DNA of 64,000 nt from NCBI GenBank assembly GCA_947034895.1, contig OX344765.1, positions 14,141,001 to 14,205,000 of the forward strand, written 5' to 3'. The translations under genes and the position numbers were made by a program. The stretch is from Rhytidiadelphus loreus (lineage: Eukaryota; Streptophyta; Bryopsida; Hypnales; Hylocomiaceae). Shown in pieces: positions 35,346 to 48,728 of this stretch. The notes beneath the pieces were generated by a model. The model saw only the letters and a list, made by a program, of their open reading frames with translations, did not search any database and was not told the DNA's origin. Numbering within the stretch: the stretch's first letter is position 1; each line of letters begins with the position of its first letter.

Positions 35346-38300
35346 ATGACAAGTACTACAAAGAATGATGCAAGTAATACTAGTGATGCAAAGAGGTTGT
35401 CTGCAAGTGAAGCAAGGCTTGCCAAGAGATTGTGTGTAATTGAAGGTGTGATTAGTTTACCCTTGGTCTTAGTTGAAACCTATATTTTTTTTTTTCAATT
35501 CTTAAGTACCATCTTTTCTAGTTTTCAAATGTTTGCCTTTGGATGTGGTTGCAAACATTATTTGTTGCATTTGGATGTGTTGATTTGTTAGTAAGATTGA
35601 TCATTGGTTGTGTCCAGATGAATTTGGAGACTATGATGTTTTCATTTGTCATAGAGGCCCTGACACCACGACAGGTTTTGTGGGTTATTTATACAAAGCT
35701 TTGAAACAAGCTGGGTTGCATCCCTTTTTGGATTGCAAATCCATTGGTAGAGGGCAAGATTCTTGGAAATGCATCAACCATGCAATCCAGACAACATCCC
35801 TAGCTTTAGTTATCTTTTCGGAGAGTTTTGCACAATCAGAGTGGTGTTTGAAAGAATTACATACAATATTGCATTGTCCTTCAGTGAAGGTGCTACCCAT
35901 CTTCTACAAAGTTCAGCCTTGGGAAGTAAGTTTTCCAGAAAAAAGTCAATTAGCTATTGGATTTAAGAAGTTGATGGAGAGGCATGATATGACTATTATA
36001 GAAGAATGGGGGGCTGATTTGAAAAGAGCTTCAAAGCTAAATGGTTGGGAGCATTATATGGAAGACAAGAGGTAAATATATTGATATGCACTGTGTTATG
36101 AAGAGTTTTTGGTTGATGTTCAATTTGACATTGTATTTGGTGGTAATGAAATGTGTTGATTTTGTTTGTAGGTTGGAAACAAACTTAGTGCAAGAGGTGG
36201 TTGGAAAGATTTTTGAATTGGAAAATAAGCCCCTTCCTTTGGATGTTGGTAATTACATTGTGGGTGTGAATCAAATTGCTGAAAATATCATTCAAATTGT
36301 TGATGAGAAAAAAGTGTTGATGTTAGGATTGTGGGGAGTGGGTGGAATTGGAAAGTCCACTTTGGCATGAGAGTTATACAATCAATTAGGAAGAAGACTT
36401 GGTGCGAGGTGTTATGTAGAAGATGTAGCTAAAAAGGTGAATCAAAGTAGTGTGACAAGTGTCCAAAATCATATTTTGAAAGCCTTGTGTGAAAATGATT
36501 CAATTCAAAATATCATAGACAAGTCTAAGGGTAAGGTAGTTCTTGAAGAAAGGCTATCAAAGAAACTTATTCTTATCGTATTGGATGATGTTCGTGATGA
36601 TGATGATGAGATGGATTATTTGATGTCACGCAAAATGCTGAACGAAGGGAGTCTGTACATTGTTACTTCTCGAAATCGGCGTGTATTTGAGAAATCAACT
36701 TCATTTCATGTCAAACATGAGGTTTACACTCACGAAGTTCAATTATTGAGTGAGTGTGATTCTCGAAGTGTCTTTACATGCCATGCATTTGGAGATGATT
36801 GGAAAGTACCTCCAAAATTTGGAGATCTTGTTGAAGTTGTTAGCATGGCATGTGGTAGAGTTCCATTGGTGTTGAAGGTTTGTGGGTCTCTTTTGAGGAA
36901 TGAAGAGGATGTAGAGATTTGGAAGGAAGTTTTGAAGAAGTTGAAACATGGCACTATGATGGATGAGAAGAAGATATTTGAGTGTCTTCGTATTAGCTAT
37001 GATGCTCTTCAAGAGCAACATCAAGAAATGTTTTTGGATATTGCGTGTACATTATTGGGAGCATCAGTAGAGATGACTAAACTTGTTTGGAAATCCCAAG
37101 GTTGGTCTGCAGCATTGGGTGTGCGAAGCCTTGTGGAGAAGGCTTTGATTAGAGTGGATGAGTTTGGTAACTTTTACATGCATGACCACTTGCAAGACAT
37201 GGGGCGCGCAATTTCGAAGCAAGAAAGTGCAAGTATGGATATTTGCAAACGCTTGTGGGATTCTGAATCCTTAGCATTATTGAATAGGAATGAGGTATGG
37301 TTCATAACCATTGAACTTTAATGTGGTTGAACATTCTAATAAAGTATTGTTATGTAAATTTTTTGTAGCATATGAGAGAGAAAATTTAATAGAGTATAGG
37401 AATAATGTTTACTCTAGTTGATTGTTTGAGGATCCAAAAGTTGTTGTGTATGTAGTCTTCTTCTAGTTTTAGTAATTGAAGCATGCAATATACTCTTTTT
37501 GAATTTACATATGACTAGTTCGATCCAAGATTAAGCTTTTCATTTTATTCAATTTCTTTTGGATGTGTCTATGCAGACACTACCAAATTCTCTTCAAACT
37601 TTGATCCTTCCTCCAAATCTCATATTTCCAATTGACCTTTCTCCCATGAAAGGGTTGCGTATATTGAAATGGAATGGTGGCTTCTTTTCAATGTCATCTC
37701 TTCCAAAAAAATTGCGTTGGCTTAATTACATCAAAAGTGACCTTAAACCAATGGATCATTTTCCAGAGGTACTTAAAAATAGTGAGTTGGTGATATTGTT
37801 TTGGATGGATCACTTGATAGAGAAATTGCCTAAATCATTCGGAAATTTAAGGAAGTTGGAGGTGTTGAAGTTGGGGGGTTGTTCCAAACTTGAGAAGTTA
37901 CCATGCTCATTTGGCGGCCTCCAAAATTTGAGAAACTTGAATCTCAATAAAAGCGGAATCCAAAGTTTACCTGAATCTTTTGGAACATTGAGCAACTTGG
38001 AAGTGTTGAATTTGGGGTATTGTTCCGAGCTTGAGAAGCTACCGAATTCATTTGGAGGTCTTAAAAATTTGAAGCACTTGCATCTCAATGAAAGTGGAAT
38101 CCAAAGTTTACCTGAATCTTTGGAACTTTGAGCCACTTGGAAGTGTTGAATTTGCGGAGGTGTTTTAAGCTTGGAAAGCTACCAAATTCATTTGGAGGCC
38201 TCCAAAATTTGAAACACTTGAATTTCAATCAAAGCAAAATCCAAAGTTTACCTGAATCTTTTGGAACATTGAGCAACTTGGAAACGTTGAATTTGGGGTC

Positions 38301-41300
38301 TTGTTCCAAGCTTGAGAAGCTACCAAATTCATTTGGAGGCCTCCAAAATTTGGAAAATTTGGATCTCAATCAAAGTGAAATCCAAAGTTTTCCTGAAGCT
38401 TTTGGAACATTGAACAAGTTGAAAGTGTTGAATTTGTGGGGTTGTTCTAAGCTTGAGAGGCTACCAGATTCATTTGGAGGCCTCCGAAACTTGAAAAACT
38501 TGGATCTCAATCAAAGCATAATCCAAAGTTTACCTGAATCTTTTGGAACATTGAGCAACTTGGAAGTGTTGAATTTGTGGGGTTCTATGCTTGAAAGGCT
38601 ACCAAATTCATTTGGAGGCCTCCAAAATTTGAAGCACTTGGATCTTGAAACAAGTGAAATCCAAAGTTTGTCTAAATCTTTTGGAACTTTGAGCCATTTG
38701 GAAGTGTTGAATTTAGGGTATTGTTCCAAGCTTGAGAAGCTACCAAATTCATTTGGAGGCCTCCAAAATTTAAAAAACTTGAATCTCAATCAAAATGGAA
38801 TCCAAAGTTTACCTGAATCATTTGGAATGTTAAGCCACTTGGAAGTGATGAATTTGCGGAGGTGTTCTAAGCTTGGAAAGCTACCAAATTCATTCGGAGG
38901 CCTCCAAAATCTGAAAAATTTGGATCTCAACCAAACTGGAATCCAAAATTTACCTGAATCTTTTGGAACATTGAGCAACTTGGAAGTGTTGAATTTGGGG
39001 TATTGTTCCAAGCTTGAGAAGCTACCGAATTCATTTGGAGGCCTCCAAAATTTGAAGCACTTGGATCTCAATGAAAGTGGAATTCCAAGTTTACCTGAAT
39101 CTTTTGGAACATTGAGGAACATGGAAGTGTTGAATTTGTGGGGTTGTTCCAAGCTTGAGAGGCTATTGGATTCATTTGGAGGCCTCGAAAATTTGAAGCA
39201 CTTGGATCTCAATGAAAGTGGAATCCCAAGTTTACCTGAATCATTTGGAATGTTAAGCCACTTGGAAGTGGTGAATTTGCGGAGGTGTTTTAAGCTTGGA
39301 AAGCTACCAAATTCATTTGGAGGCCTCCAGAATTTGAGAAATTTGAATCTCAATCAAAGTGGAATCCAAAGTTTGTCTAAATCTTTTGGAACTTTGAGCC
39401 ATTTGGAAGTGTTGAATTTAAGGTATTGTTCCAAGCTTGAGAAGCTACCAAATTCATTTGGAGGCCTCCAAAATTTGAAACACTTGAATCTCAATCAAAG
39501 CATAATCCAAAGTTTACCTAAATCTTTTGGAACATTGAGCAACTTGGAAGTGTTGAATTTGTGGGGTTCCATGCTTGAAAGGCTACCAAATTCATTTGGA
39601 GGCCTCCAAAATTTGAAGCATTTGGATCTCGAAACAAGTAAAATCCAAAGTTTGTCTAAATCTTTTGGAACTTTGAGCCATTTGGAAGTGTTGAATTTAG
39701 GGTATTGTTCCAAGCTTGAGAAGCTACCAAATTCATTTGGAGGCCTCCAAAATTTGAAAAACTTGAATCTCAATCAGAGTGGAATCCAAAGTTTATCTGA
39801 ATCATTTGGAATGTTAAGCCACTTGGAAGTGATGAATTTGCGGAGGTGTTCTAAGCTTGGAAAGCTACCAAATTCATTCGGAGGCCTCCAAAATCTGAAA
39901 AATTTGGATCTCAACCAAACTGGAATCCAAAATTTACCTGAATCTTTTGGAACCTTGAGCAACTTGGAAGTGTTGAATTTGGGGTATTGTTCGAAGCTTG
40001 AGAAGCTACCGAATTCATTTGCAGGCCTCCAAAATTTGAAGCACTTGGATCTTAAAACAAGTGAAATTCAAAGTTTACCTGAATCTTTTGGAACATTGAG
40101 GAACATGGAAGTGTTGAATTTGTGGGGTTGTTCCAAGCTTGAGAGGCTATCGGATTCATTTGGAGGCCTCGAAAATTTGAAGCACTTGGATCTCAATGAA
40201 AGTGGAATCCCAAGTTTACCTGAATCATTTGGAATGTTAAGCCACTTGGAAGTGATGAATTTGCGGAGGTGTTTTAAGCTTGAAAGGCTACCAAATTCAT
40301 TTGGAGGTCTTAAAAATTTGAAGCACTTGCATCTCAATGAAAGTGGAATCCAAAGTTTACCTGAATCATTTGGAATGTTAAGCCACTTGGAAGTGGTGAA
40401 TTTGCGGAGGTGTTTTAAGCTTGGAAAGCTACCAAATTCATTTGGAGACCTCCAAAATTTGAGAAATTTGGATCTCAATCAATGCGGAATCCAAAATTTA
40501 CCTGAATCTTTTGGAACATTGAGCAATTTGGAAGTGTTGAATTTGGGGTATTGTTCCAAGCTTGAGAAGCTACCAAATTCATTTGGAGGCCTCCAGAATT
40601 TGAGAAATTTGAATCTCAATCAAAGTGGAATCCAAAGTTTACCTGAATCATTTGGAACTTTGAGCCATTTGGAAGTGTTGAATTTGCGGAGTTCTTTTAA
40701 GCTTGGAAAGCTACCAAATTCATTTGGAGGCCTCTGAAATTTGAAAAACTTGAATCTCAATCAAAGCATAATCCAAAGTGTACCTGAATCTTTTAGAACA
40801 TTGAGCAACTTGGAAGTGTTGAATTTGTGGGGTTCTATGCTTGAAAGGCTACCAAATTCATTTGGAGGCCTCCAAAATTAGAAGCACTTGGATCTTGAAA
40901 CAAGTGAAATCCAAAGTTTGTCTAAATCTTTTGGAACTTTGAGCCATTTGGAAGTGTTGAATTTAAGGTATTGTTCCAAGCTTGAGAAGCTACCAAATTC
41001 ATTTGGAGGCCTCCAAAATTTAAAAAACTTGAATCTCAATCAAAGTGGAATCCAAAGTTTACCTGAGTCATTTGGAATGTTAAGCCACTTAGAAGTGATG
41101 AATTTGTGGAGGAGTTCTAAGCTTGGAAAGCTACCAAATTCATTCGGAGGCCTCCAAAATCTGAAAAATTTGGATCTCAACCAAACTGGAATCCAAAATT
41201 TACCTGAATCTTTTGGAACATTGAGCAACTTGGAAGTGTTGAATTTGGGGTATTGTTCCAAGCTTGAGAAGCTACCGAATTCATTTGGAGGCCTCCAAAA

Positions 41301-41960
41301 TTTGAAGCACTTTGGATCTCAATCAAAGTGGAATCCAAAGTTTCCTGAAGCTTTTGGAACATTGAACAAGTTGAAAGTGTTGAATTTGTGGGGTTGTTCC
41401 AAGCTTGAGAGGTTACCAGATTCATTTGGAGGCTTCAAAAATTTGAGAAATTTAGATCTGAAACATTATGAATTCCAAAGTTTACCTGAATCTTTTGGAA
41501 CATCGAGCAACTTGGAAGTGTTGAGTTTGGGGTATTGTTTCAAGCTTGAGAAGCTACCGAATTCATTTGGTGGCCTCCAAAATTTGAAAATCTTGGATCT
41601 GAATCAAAGCATAATCCAAAGTTTATCTGAATCTTTTGGAACATTCAGCAATTTGGAAGTGTTGAATTTGGGGGATTGTTCCAAGCTTAAGAGGTTATCA
41701 AATTCGTTTGGAGGCCTTAAAATTTGAAATACTTGGATCTCAATCAAAGTGGAATCCAAAGTTTACCTAAGGCTTTTGGAACGTTGAGCAAGTTAGAAGT
41801 GTTGAAATTATCAAATTCATTTGGAGGTCTCTAAAACTTGAACTATTTGGATTTCCAAAGAAGTGGTATCAAGAATTTGCATGAGTCGTTGCGGGGTTCC
41901 ACAAATCTTTCGAATTTGAGGCTATTTTTGTTATTCCTACTAAAATTTGCCTAAATTTCT
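35346..41960 (+). pseudogene. TIR-NB-ARC-LRR (TNL) resistance-type gene, multiply interrupted
   Basis: TNLs are intracellular immune receptors. Exons 35346-35445, 35618-36071, 36172-37294 and 37577 onward join in phase. Exon 2 is the TIR domain (YDVFICHRGPDTT, ALVIFSESFAQSEWCLKEL, VLPIFYKVQPWEV). Exon 3 is NB-ARC: P-loop GVGGIGKSTLA, kinase-2 LILIVLDDV, RNBS-B LYIVTSRN, GLPL-type GRVPLVLKVCGSLL and MHD in FYMHDHLQDMG. Exon 4 is LRR. Lesions: TGA at 36368 right after the P-loop (CGA to TGA would explain it), loss of one T near 38121, TGA at 40735, TAG near 40880, compensating +1/-1 near 41311 and 41343, and a frame loss near 41722. Without these it would be a full TNL, so inactivation seems fairly recent. 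The region between the MHD and the first LRR is short. Confidence 0.9.
37810..41830 (+). repeat. Amplified LRR array, 141-bp double repeat with 7- and 9-unit higher-order copies
   Basis: The array alternates two LRR types, LPESFGTLSNLEVLNLGYCS and LPNSFGGLQNLKHLDLNQSG, giving a 47-residue (141-bp) unit repeated about 28 times. A diagnostic unit with WGSMLERLPNS (one codon short) recurs at 38577, 39561 and 40827. The spacings, 984 and 1266 bp, equal 7 and 9 units minus one codon, so blocks were duplicated whole. Confidence 0.9.
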
Positions 41961-42530
41961 ATATTTGGAAAATTTGGAACTTGGTGTACCTAAGTCTTTG
42001 TACTACAACTCTAAAAATTGTACATAATTCCTTTAAACAACCTACAAATCTACAGAAGTTAGATTTGGTGCATTGCTTGTGGTTTGAGATCTCCAATTAT
42101 TAGAAAGCATACTCTGAGGTGATGTTGAGATATACTTAGAATTGTTAAAAGATGATTCAACAACTTGATGAAATGAGAGAATTTTTATAGTAGAATAAGA
42201 CATGACTTTCAAATGGTTTTCCTTTGAGTACTCTCCAAGGACCATCGAGAGACCAATTGATTATTGGTGAGATAATAGATTGTTTTTTCTAGTCATCCAT
42301 TAATTTGCGTTACATTCAATTTCTAGGTTTCATTTGTTTGCCTACAATTTACATTGTATATTTGCATTCCTAGTGTGCTTTTATTTACTTCTGGATGGAA
42401 TTTTCTCACCTTTGGTTTTCATATATAGTACAATGCAAGGTTGAAATCACAAGTCTAAGGTATATCACTATTTTTTGAATGTTGCCATTACTTGGACGTG
42501 GTTAGTCTTTTTTGGAAGTTGAAGTTCTAA

Positions 42531-43269
42531 ACTTGAGGGTGATTGCAAGAAACCCTTGTCCTATTTTTTGTCCCCTTGACCTTAGACAGGTGGTTTTTTG
42601 CTCATAACTTTTGCATCGTGTGTCCATCTTCTATGAAACTTGAAATGAAGATACATGTGGTAGTTTCAGATGTTAAATAATTTTTTGGGTTTTTTTAAAA
42701 TTATTTGACTATTTTTAAACTGCCCCCGATTGGATGTCTACCTTGGCCATTTTGGGGGTTTGTAGTACTATTTTTGATCCAAAAATAATAATTTGAAGCT
42801 CAAAATTGGTATACAAGGACTTATACTAAAGTTACACAATCTCACCGAAGGATTTCTAAAAATAGTAAATTGTCCACCCTCCACATGTGCTCAAAGAGCA
42901 CTACCTTTGCGCAAGTGTAGAGAACACAATTTTATTTTTCCAATAGTGAAAATTGGTGAAAAGGAGTATCTATAAGTTAGAAAAAATAAAATAAAAATTT
43001 TGAATTTTTTGAATTTTTTTACTATTTTTTAAGAATTAAATTTCAAACTGTCTATTTTCTTCCATTTTTCAACCCTCTTTGACCGTGCATAACTCTTAGA
43101 GATAAAAAATTTTAGGTCTGAATTTTTGCACATATCATTTTTTTAATGCTTTAAACATTATCCATATTTTATTTTATTTAAAAAAAAATTATTCCAAAAT
43201 CCACGAACAGGAGTGAAATGGCCGTTTTGAACGAAAATCGACAGGTGTTTCTTGCAACTACCCTTGAGT
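42531..43269. mobile_element. TIR element, about 740 bp, TAA-type flanks
   Basis: The left end ACTTGAGGGTGATTGCAAGA and the inverted right end ACTCAAGGGTAGTTGCAAGA match over about 30 bp. Both are preceded by TAA, suggesting a Harbinger-type 3-bp duplication. No transposase; the inside is T-rich and contains a CATAACTTTTGCATCGTG motif also seen near 8550. Confidence 0.55.
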
Positions 43270-46200
43270 TACTCCTAGATTTTCACTGATGTAAGAAATT
43301 TGTGTCATTCTAGTAAACAATATTGATCTCATAAGATTCTTCAACAAACCATGCCTCTATATTGAGTTAGTGAGTCTTTGTTTGGTAGCTCACAACAACT
43401 TAAAATCTAGCAATTTCCGAGTGCCATCAAAGTTGTATTTGATGAACCATGTCATTGTTAGAGTAAAAGTTAGGACATTCAGATAGAAGCCTTTAAGAAT
43501 GTTGCTCTATTAAAGAATATATGACTTGCAAGACTGTAGAATAAAGATTCTGGTTTTTAGGTTACTTTTTAGTTTTTATTGGAAAAGTATATAGAAAGTA
43601 GTCTAAAAAATAAGAAAAATAGCTTAAAAGTAGGCTGAAAACACTAAAAAGTAGAAAGGAGCTAAAAGTAATTTTAAAAAAAAATAGTTTTTAAACTTTA
43701 TAGTGTGAATAGGGAAAAATGGATGAAAGGGGTGTGAAGTGGATGAATGGGATGCAAGTTGGATGGAAGAGATAAAAAATTGGATGAAAAACGATTGGAA
43801 GGGACGTGAGCCTTCTTCCTGGCTTTTAAAGACACAAAAATTAAAAATTGTGACACAGTGTTTTAGGAGAAAACACTTGTCTGTAAATTCGAGCATTTAT
43901 AATACAAAATTTACTTGTGTGTAATCTCGTCCGTGTTGTGTGTGAGTGTTCTGCTGTAATCTGTGAATGTGTGTTTTGATAATCATTGCAATTGTGTATT
44001 CTAACCTTTCTGGATTTATAATCTGGTCATTTTAAAATTAAAAATTGTGTCGAAGCATTCTAGTGGCGACGAACTGTTGTAGCAATTCCAACCAAGCAGG
44101 AGCATTTGGGCGATCAGAGTAGTGTGGCTGCAGCAACGTCAGAGCAAATTTAGCGATTCTAGGACGTGATTGGAGCACTTCGGAGGAGAAGGTGCAGCAT
44201 TGGTGTGAATTTTTGCTCAGGATCGGCAAGATCGGAATCAGAGAGTTTGTTGCAAGAATCATCGAATTTAAGTTTGAGAGAATCGGAGGCTCTTGCTTAG
44301 CTGGTGTCGACGACGACGAGCGTGCGGACAGATCTATGCAGATTGAAGAATGAGAGATTGAGCGAGCAAAAATTGCAGGAAATTTCAGTAATTGCATCGA
44401 AATCAGCCCGAATTGTGGCCCAGGAAGCAGACGCAAGAGGCGCAACAGCCTGCGGAGAGTTGCGATTACAAGCGCGGTGGAAGAAAGTCAAAAATTGGAA
44501 ATTGGAAGCTCCAATCGGCGTCGCAGTAGCGGCAGTTTTCTCCGAAATCAAATTAGGGATTTGAAATCCCAAAGTGTTGCCCTCGCGGTCATAGGGTACA
44601 GTCCACGGCCTTAGGTCCTTCGGCACGGTCATAGGATCCTAGACCACGGATTTAGGATTTCTTGTACGGCAATAGGTTCTGCGGGCCGTAAAATAAGTTA
44701 TATTAATAAAATTGAAATTTTGAGTTCAATATTTGAATGAATTGACCAAAAACAAACTAAAATAAAGGTTCAAATTTTTCGAACGGCCCTTGGGCCGTAC
44801 CCTTAGTTTGGGCCTGGGTTATAGAATTGGGAAGACGAAATTTGTAGAATTAACAATCTTTGTAGCTAATAAATATTTTTGTATGTTTTAGGAACATCTT
44901 ACCTGTGGGTTTGGACTTGTTGCCCAATCTTAGAAGAAAGGAAAAAGCTCAAAGACCAAGAATCTGGTACTTTGTCCTAAACATTTCATACTTTGCATAC
45001 TAAACGTGTTGCCTACTAAGACTGCCACGTGTAGTCATTTTGCACATAGATTCGAAAAGCTCATAAAGAGCAATTACTGGCCTTGTTGCTCCAATACATA
45101 AAAAGGTATTAATTAATGAATTATCTGTATACTTTAAAAGTATTATCTTGTATATATATGATTAGGTCATAGGTTGCATTCATGTATAAGACGTGTTGCC
45201 CACGATGTGTTGCCCGCCTTAGAATACTATATAGGACCGGGACTCTTAGAACATTGTGTCTGCATTAGGGGTAATGGACTGGCAACTAAATTGAGAGAAC
45301 CTGGGAATAAGGGTGGGGAAAGAACTTAGAGAAAAAGAACAAAATATGTTTCCTAGTATGTTGTTTGAAATTAGTTTACATATTATTTACATCTACTTGA
45401 AAAAGTGACATTAGACGCACCAACGATAGACTATGTTGGCTTATCCTTGGATGAACCCCTATACTAAAGGTGCTTTGTGGAAAAGGTAAAGTTTAAGTGA
45501 AAAAGTACCTTACAAAGACTTGTAGATTTACTATTAGGCTTTGAAATTTTAAACTTTGAATTTTGTTTTCATTTTTCCTACTTAGGTGAGTCAATCAGTG
45601 CTAAGTAATATGAAAAGACATTGTTAATCCCAATAGGTAGTAGAGAGTGTGAATCTAATTGGTTGGTTGAATAGTTGCAAGTTTGTAATTTGGAAAGCCA
45701 AGTCAATAGTTATTCGTTGCAGAAGTTGGAAGGCTAATTTGGTGGTTGGCAACCGTCTGCCTAGCTCCTATTATATTAGGATGGTGGAGGTTTTCAATTT
45801 GTTTTTCATTCATTGCATGAGAAGCAAGTGCAAGTCTATGACCAAGTAGGTTGTATATATTTCTTGTTGTTTTGGAGTTATGAGATGTGCATTAGAGGGT
45901 GAGGTAAAAAAAGTGGGCAAGTTGAGTACTACTCCATAGTTGGATGGAATATAGTGAAGAACCTTGAAGCTATAGTTACAATAATATGTTCAATCCACAA
46001 ATATTCTACAAAATTCATGAATTAACCATTTATTTATTTAGGATGCAAATGACCCAAGTGGATTATTTTCTTCATTTTTTCCTTTTAATAAAAGAAAATT
46101 CATTGCCAACCAATATACAAGTGAACCAATTTGCCAAATTTATAGAACAATTTGTAAGATGGAAAAAAGGGGTTGGCTACATACTTGCATTACATGTTGT

Positions 46201-48720
46201 TTGAATTGGTAAAAAATTATTTCCATGTAGTCCAAGAATATTTTCAAGATGTTGATTATAAGAGTCTTCCTATTTGTGTTCTCTTATCCTTGTGGCCAAA
46301 CATTCTTCAAGATTTTCTTTGTGTAATTGCTTTTATGAATTGAAGATAGGTTTTATTTCACAATTTAAATAATCACCTATAGATAGAGTTCAAACTCTAA
46401 GAGATAAAATACTTCAAATTGGAATCTGAAATTCACCTAAAAGATTCAATTGCAAGATTTCAAAGTACATACTCTCTACATCACATCAATAATCTATTGT
46501 TTTATGATCACTTATCACAAATTCAATAGCTTATAGTCTTTAGTTTTTTCCAATTGTGCTTCACTCCATAAATCAATACATCACTATCAATACACTTTTA
46601 AATTCAATTGCTCTTCTCTTTAATTCTCAACAACAATTATCTTTTCCGATCACTTCTTTTAGCAGCATACTCCTTATAATACACTGATAATTCTGATTGG
46701 CTAGATTCTCATAATTATTTCAATTCTAGATTAATGTCTTCGGGGCAGTCAATATTCCAATTGTCTTACATTCACTCTTCCACAACATTGATTCACACTA
46801 TACTTAACCCTGATTGATTTAGACTTCAGTCTCATAGCATCTCACATCCAATCCTCTACAATTACACTTCAATTGTTTACATTCATACTTTCCAATCCTA
46901 TTACACAAACACTCATGACCTATCATGAATGTACTATCTCTAATTAATTTTTCCTATTGGTAAAAATTCACATTTATTCACACTTCTAGTTCACTTTACA
47001 ATTTCAAATAAATTTCAACAATAGGTTTTCTCATCAACAATTCTTCTCTTTTTGATATATTGTTTCCACAATTGATTTTCTAATCCACAGCACACATTCT
47101 CAAAATACTCAACATCAATTGCACATACACATCCATCCAGTCACATCCACAATTGAACAATTTACACATTCCACATAACTCAATTGCAAACATAAACTCT
47201 ATTACAAAAACAAACACAACGTTACACAATTGTTTTACTTCCGGTAATTGGAAGGAGTCCCTACTCCACCAAGGTCAATTGAACTCCAATTGAAATTCCA
47301 AAAGACTAAATAACTACAAAACGATAGAAGTTACAACTACCAATAGGCTCTAAAATCCTTTTATATCACAATTCTAAATATGCCACATTTAACTACTTTT
47401 GGACTTTCAAGTGAATTCTGGACAATGCACCTTAAGGTCTCTAGATGATTATCTCTCAATGTTTGTATATATCTCTTGATGTTTGTATATCTCTCTTGAT
47501 GTTTGTATATCTCTCTTGATGTTTGTATAGATCTTCAGATGTTTTGTATAGATCTCTTCATGCATCTAGAAATCTCCAAATGATTATCTCTCGATGATTA
47601 TCTCTTGATTTTAATTCTGGACTTTCAAAAAGTCGAGAAGTAGTTAAATGTAGCATAAATTGTGCTTTTCTCTTTTTTCAATTCAATGAGTTTAAAGTAT
47701 ACACTAGAGTTTAGCAATTTTAATTAGAAGTTGTTGTGGGTTTTTTGTAGATACTGATGCAAATTTGAGTCTAGATAAACTTGAAATTGTTCAAGAACCT
47801 TGACCCTAAGCAATGCATATGATTAGTATATTGCCATTGGTTGCCACAAGGTGCGCTATGTGTTGATTTACACTTCGATGCACATCTCTTGTTGTACCAT
47901 AAAAATCAAGAATGCATTTGAAATGATCATGTGGGGGATGCTTGATTTATGTGTGACCCTCAATGTAAAACTCCTCAAGCAAAATAAACCAATTGTGTAA
48001 TCAAGACTAGAAGAAATTTATTTGTAAAGATGGCATTAGAGATCATATTTTGCATTTATAATGAAGAACTCAAGATAATATCAACATGAATACTAGTGGT
48101 TTTCATCAACATGAATATTATTAACCCATAAACGACAACGAGGACGTTTTTTGGCTGATGAATGACAAAGAATCTCTCCATGTAGGACAGAAGTGTAACT
48201 ATTCATCCTCCAAATTTTGTGTGAAAAGGGAATGTCTTCTACAGTAGTATGAGTACTTTTTCATTTTTTTAAGCCAACAATTCACACGGTGACAAAACAA
48301 ATAATTTCCACGATGACTGGCCCAACGTTCAAGGGTTAACCTTGAAGCACTCTAACGTCCAAAATATAGAAAATGAACAGATTGGGCAAGATCATATCTC
48401 ACTGAACATCTGAAGATTTATCATTCATCCATTTTTCTCATGATATGTTGGTAAATACTGAGCCCTTTGGTGAGATGAAGACTGCCTTGACAGAGCAACG
48501 ATGGTATTTTCTGATGGTGTAAAATCTTCAGAAGAATCACAAGTCACAAAAAATTTAAGTTGCCCAATGTTGATGAGACTAAATGATTCAAGATTTTTTT
48601 CATCAGTCAGACAAAAGCAACCAGAGCTTGAAAGCAGTAACTATGCTTAATACCCTCAGAGCATCCATGCCCTTACTTACCAAACTTGGCACGCTCAAAT
48701 TTTTCATCTAGTTTTGAAGA
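43270..48720. other. Gene-free AT-rich region
   Basis: No convincing gene. A GC-richer island at 44040-44700 has frames on both strands (44304-44564 plus; 44038-44445 minus) without known motifs; upstream T/G-rich text at 43880-44040 resembles a retroelement LTR end, which I could not pair with a second LTR. A G-depleted tract lies at 46450-47250 and a tandem repeat at 47455-47560. Confidence 0.5.
47455..47560. repeat. 20-bp tandem repeat
   Basis: Units of GTTTGTATATCTCTCTTGAT start at 47461, 47481, 47501 and 47521 with a degenerate fifth. They are flanked by an inverted pair around TTTAACTACTT (about 47389 and 47640). Confidence 0.85.
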
Positions 48721-48728
48721 GCCCTTAA

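Noticed and set aside
37810..41425. Many minus-strand frames with repeated RFWRPPNEFGSFSS-like text
   Set aside because: Antisense of the LRR array; periodic because the array is periodic.
37810..41830. CRISPR-like appearance of regular repeats
   Set aside because: Plant nuclear coding repeats without spacers; encodes LRRs.
43880..44640. A second LTR retrotransposon
   Set aside because: LTR-like text and a GC-rich leader-like block occur, but no second LTR, primer site or pol could be found.
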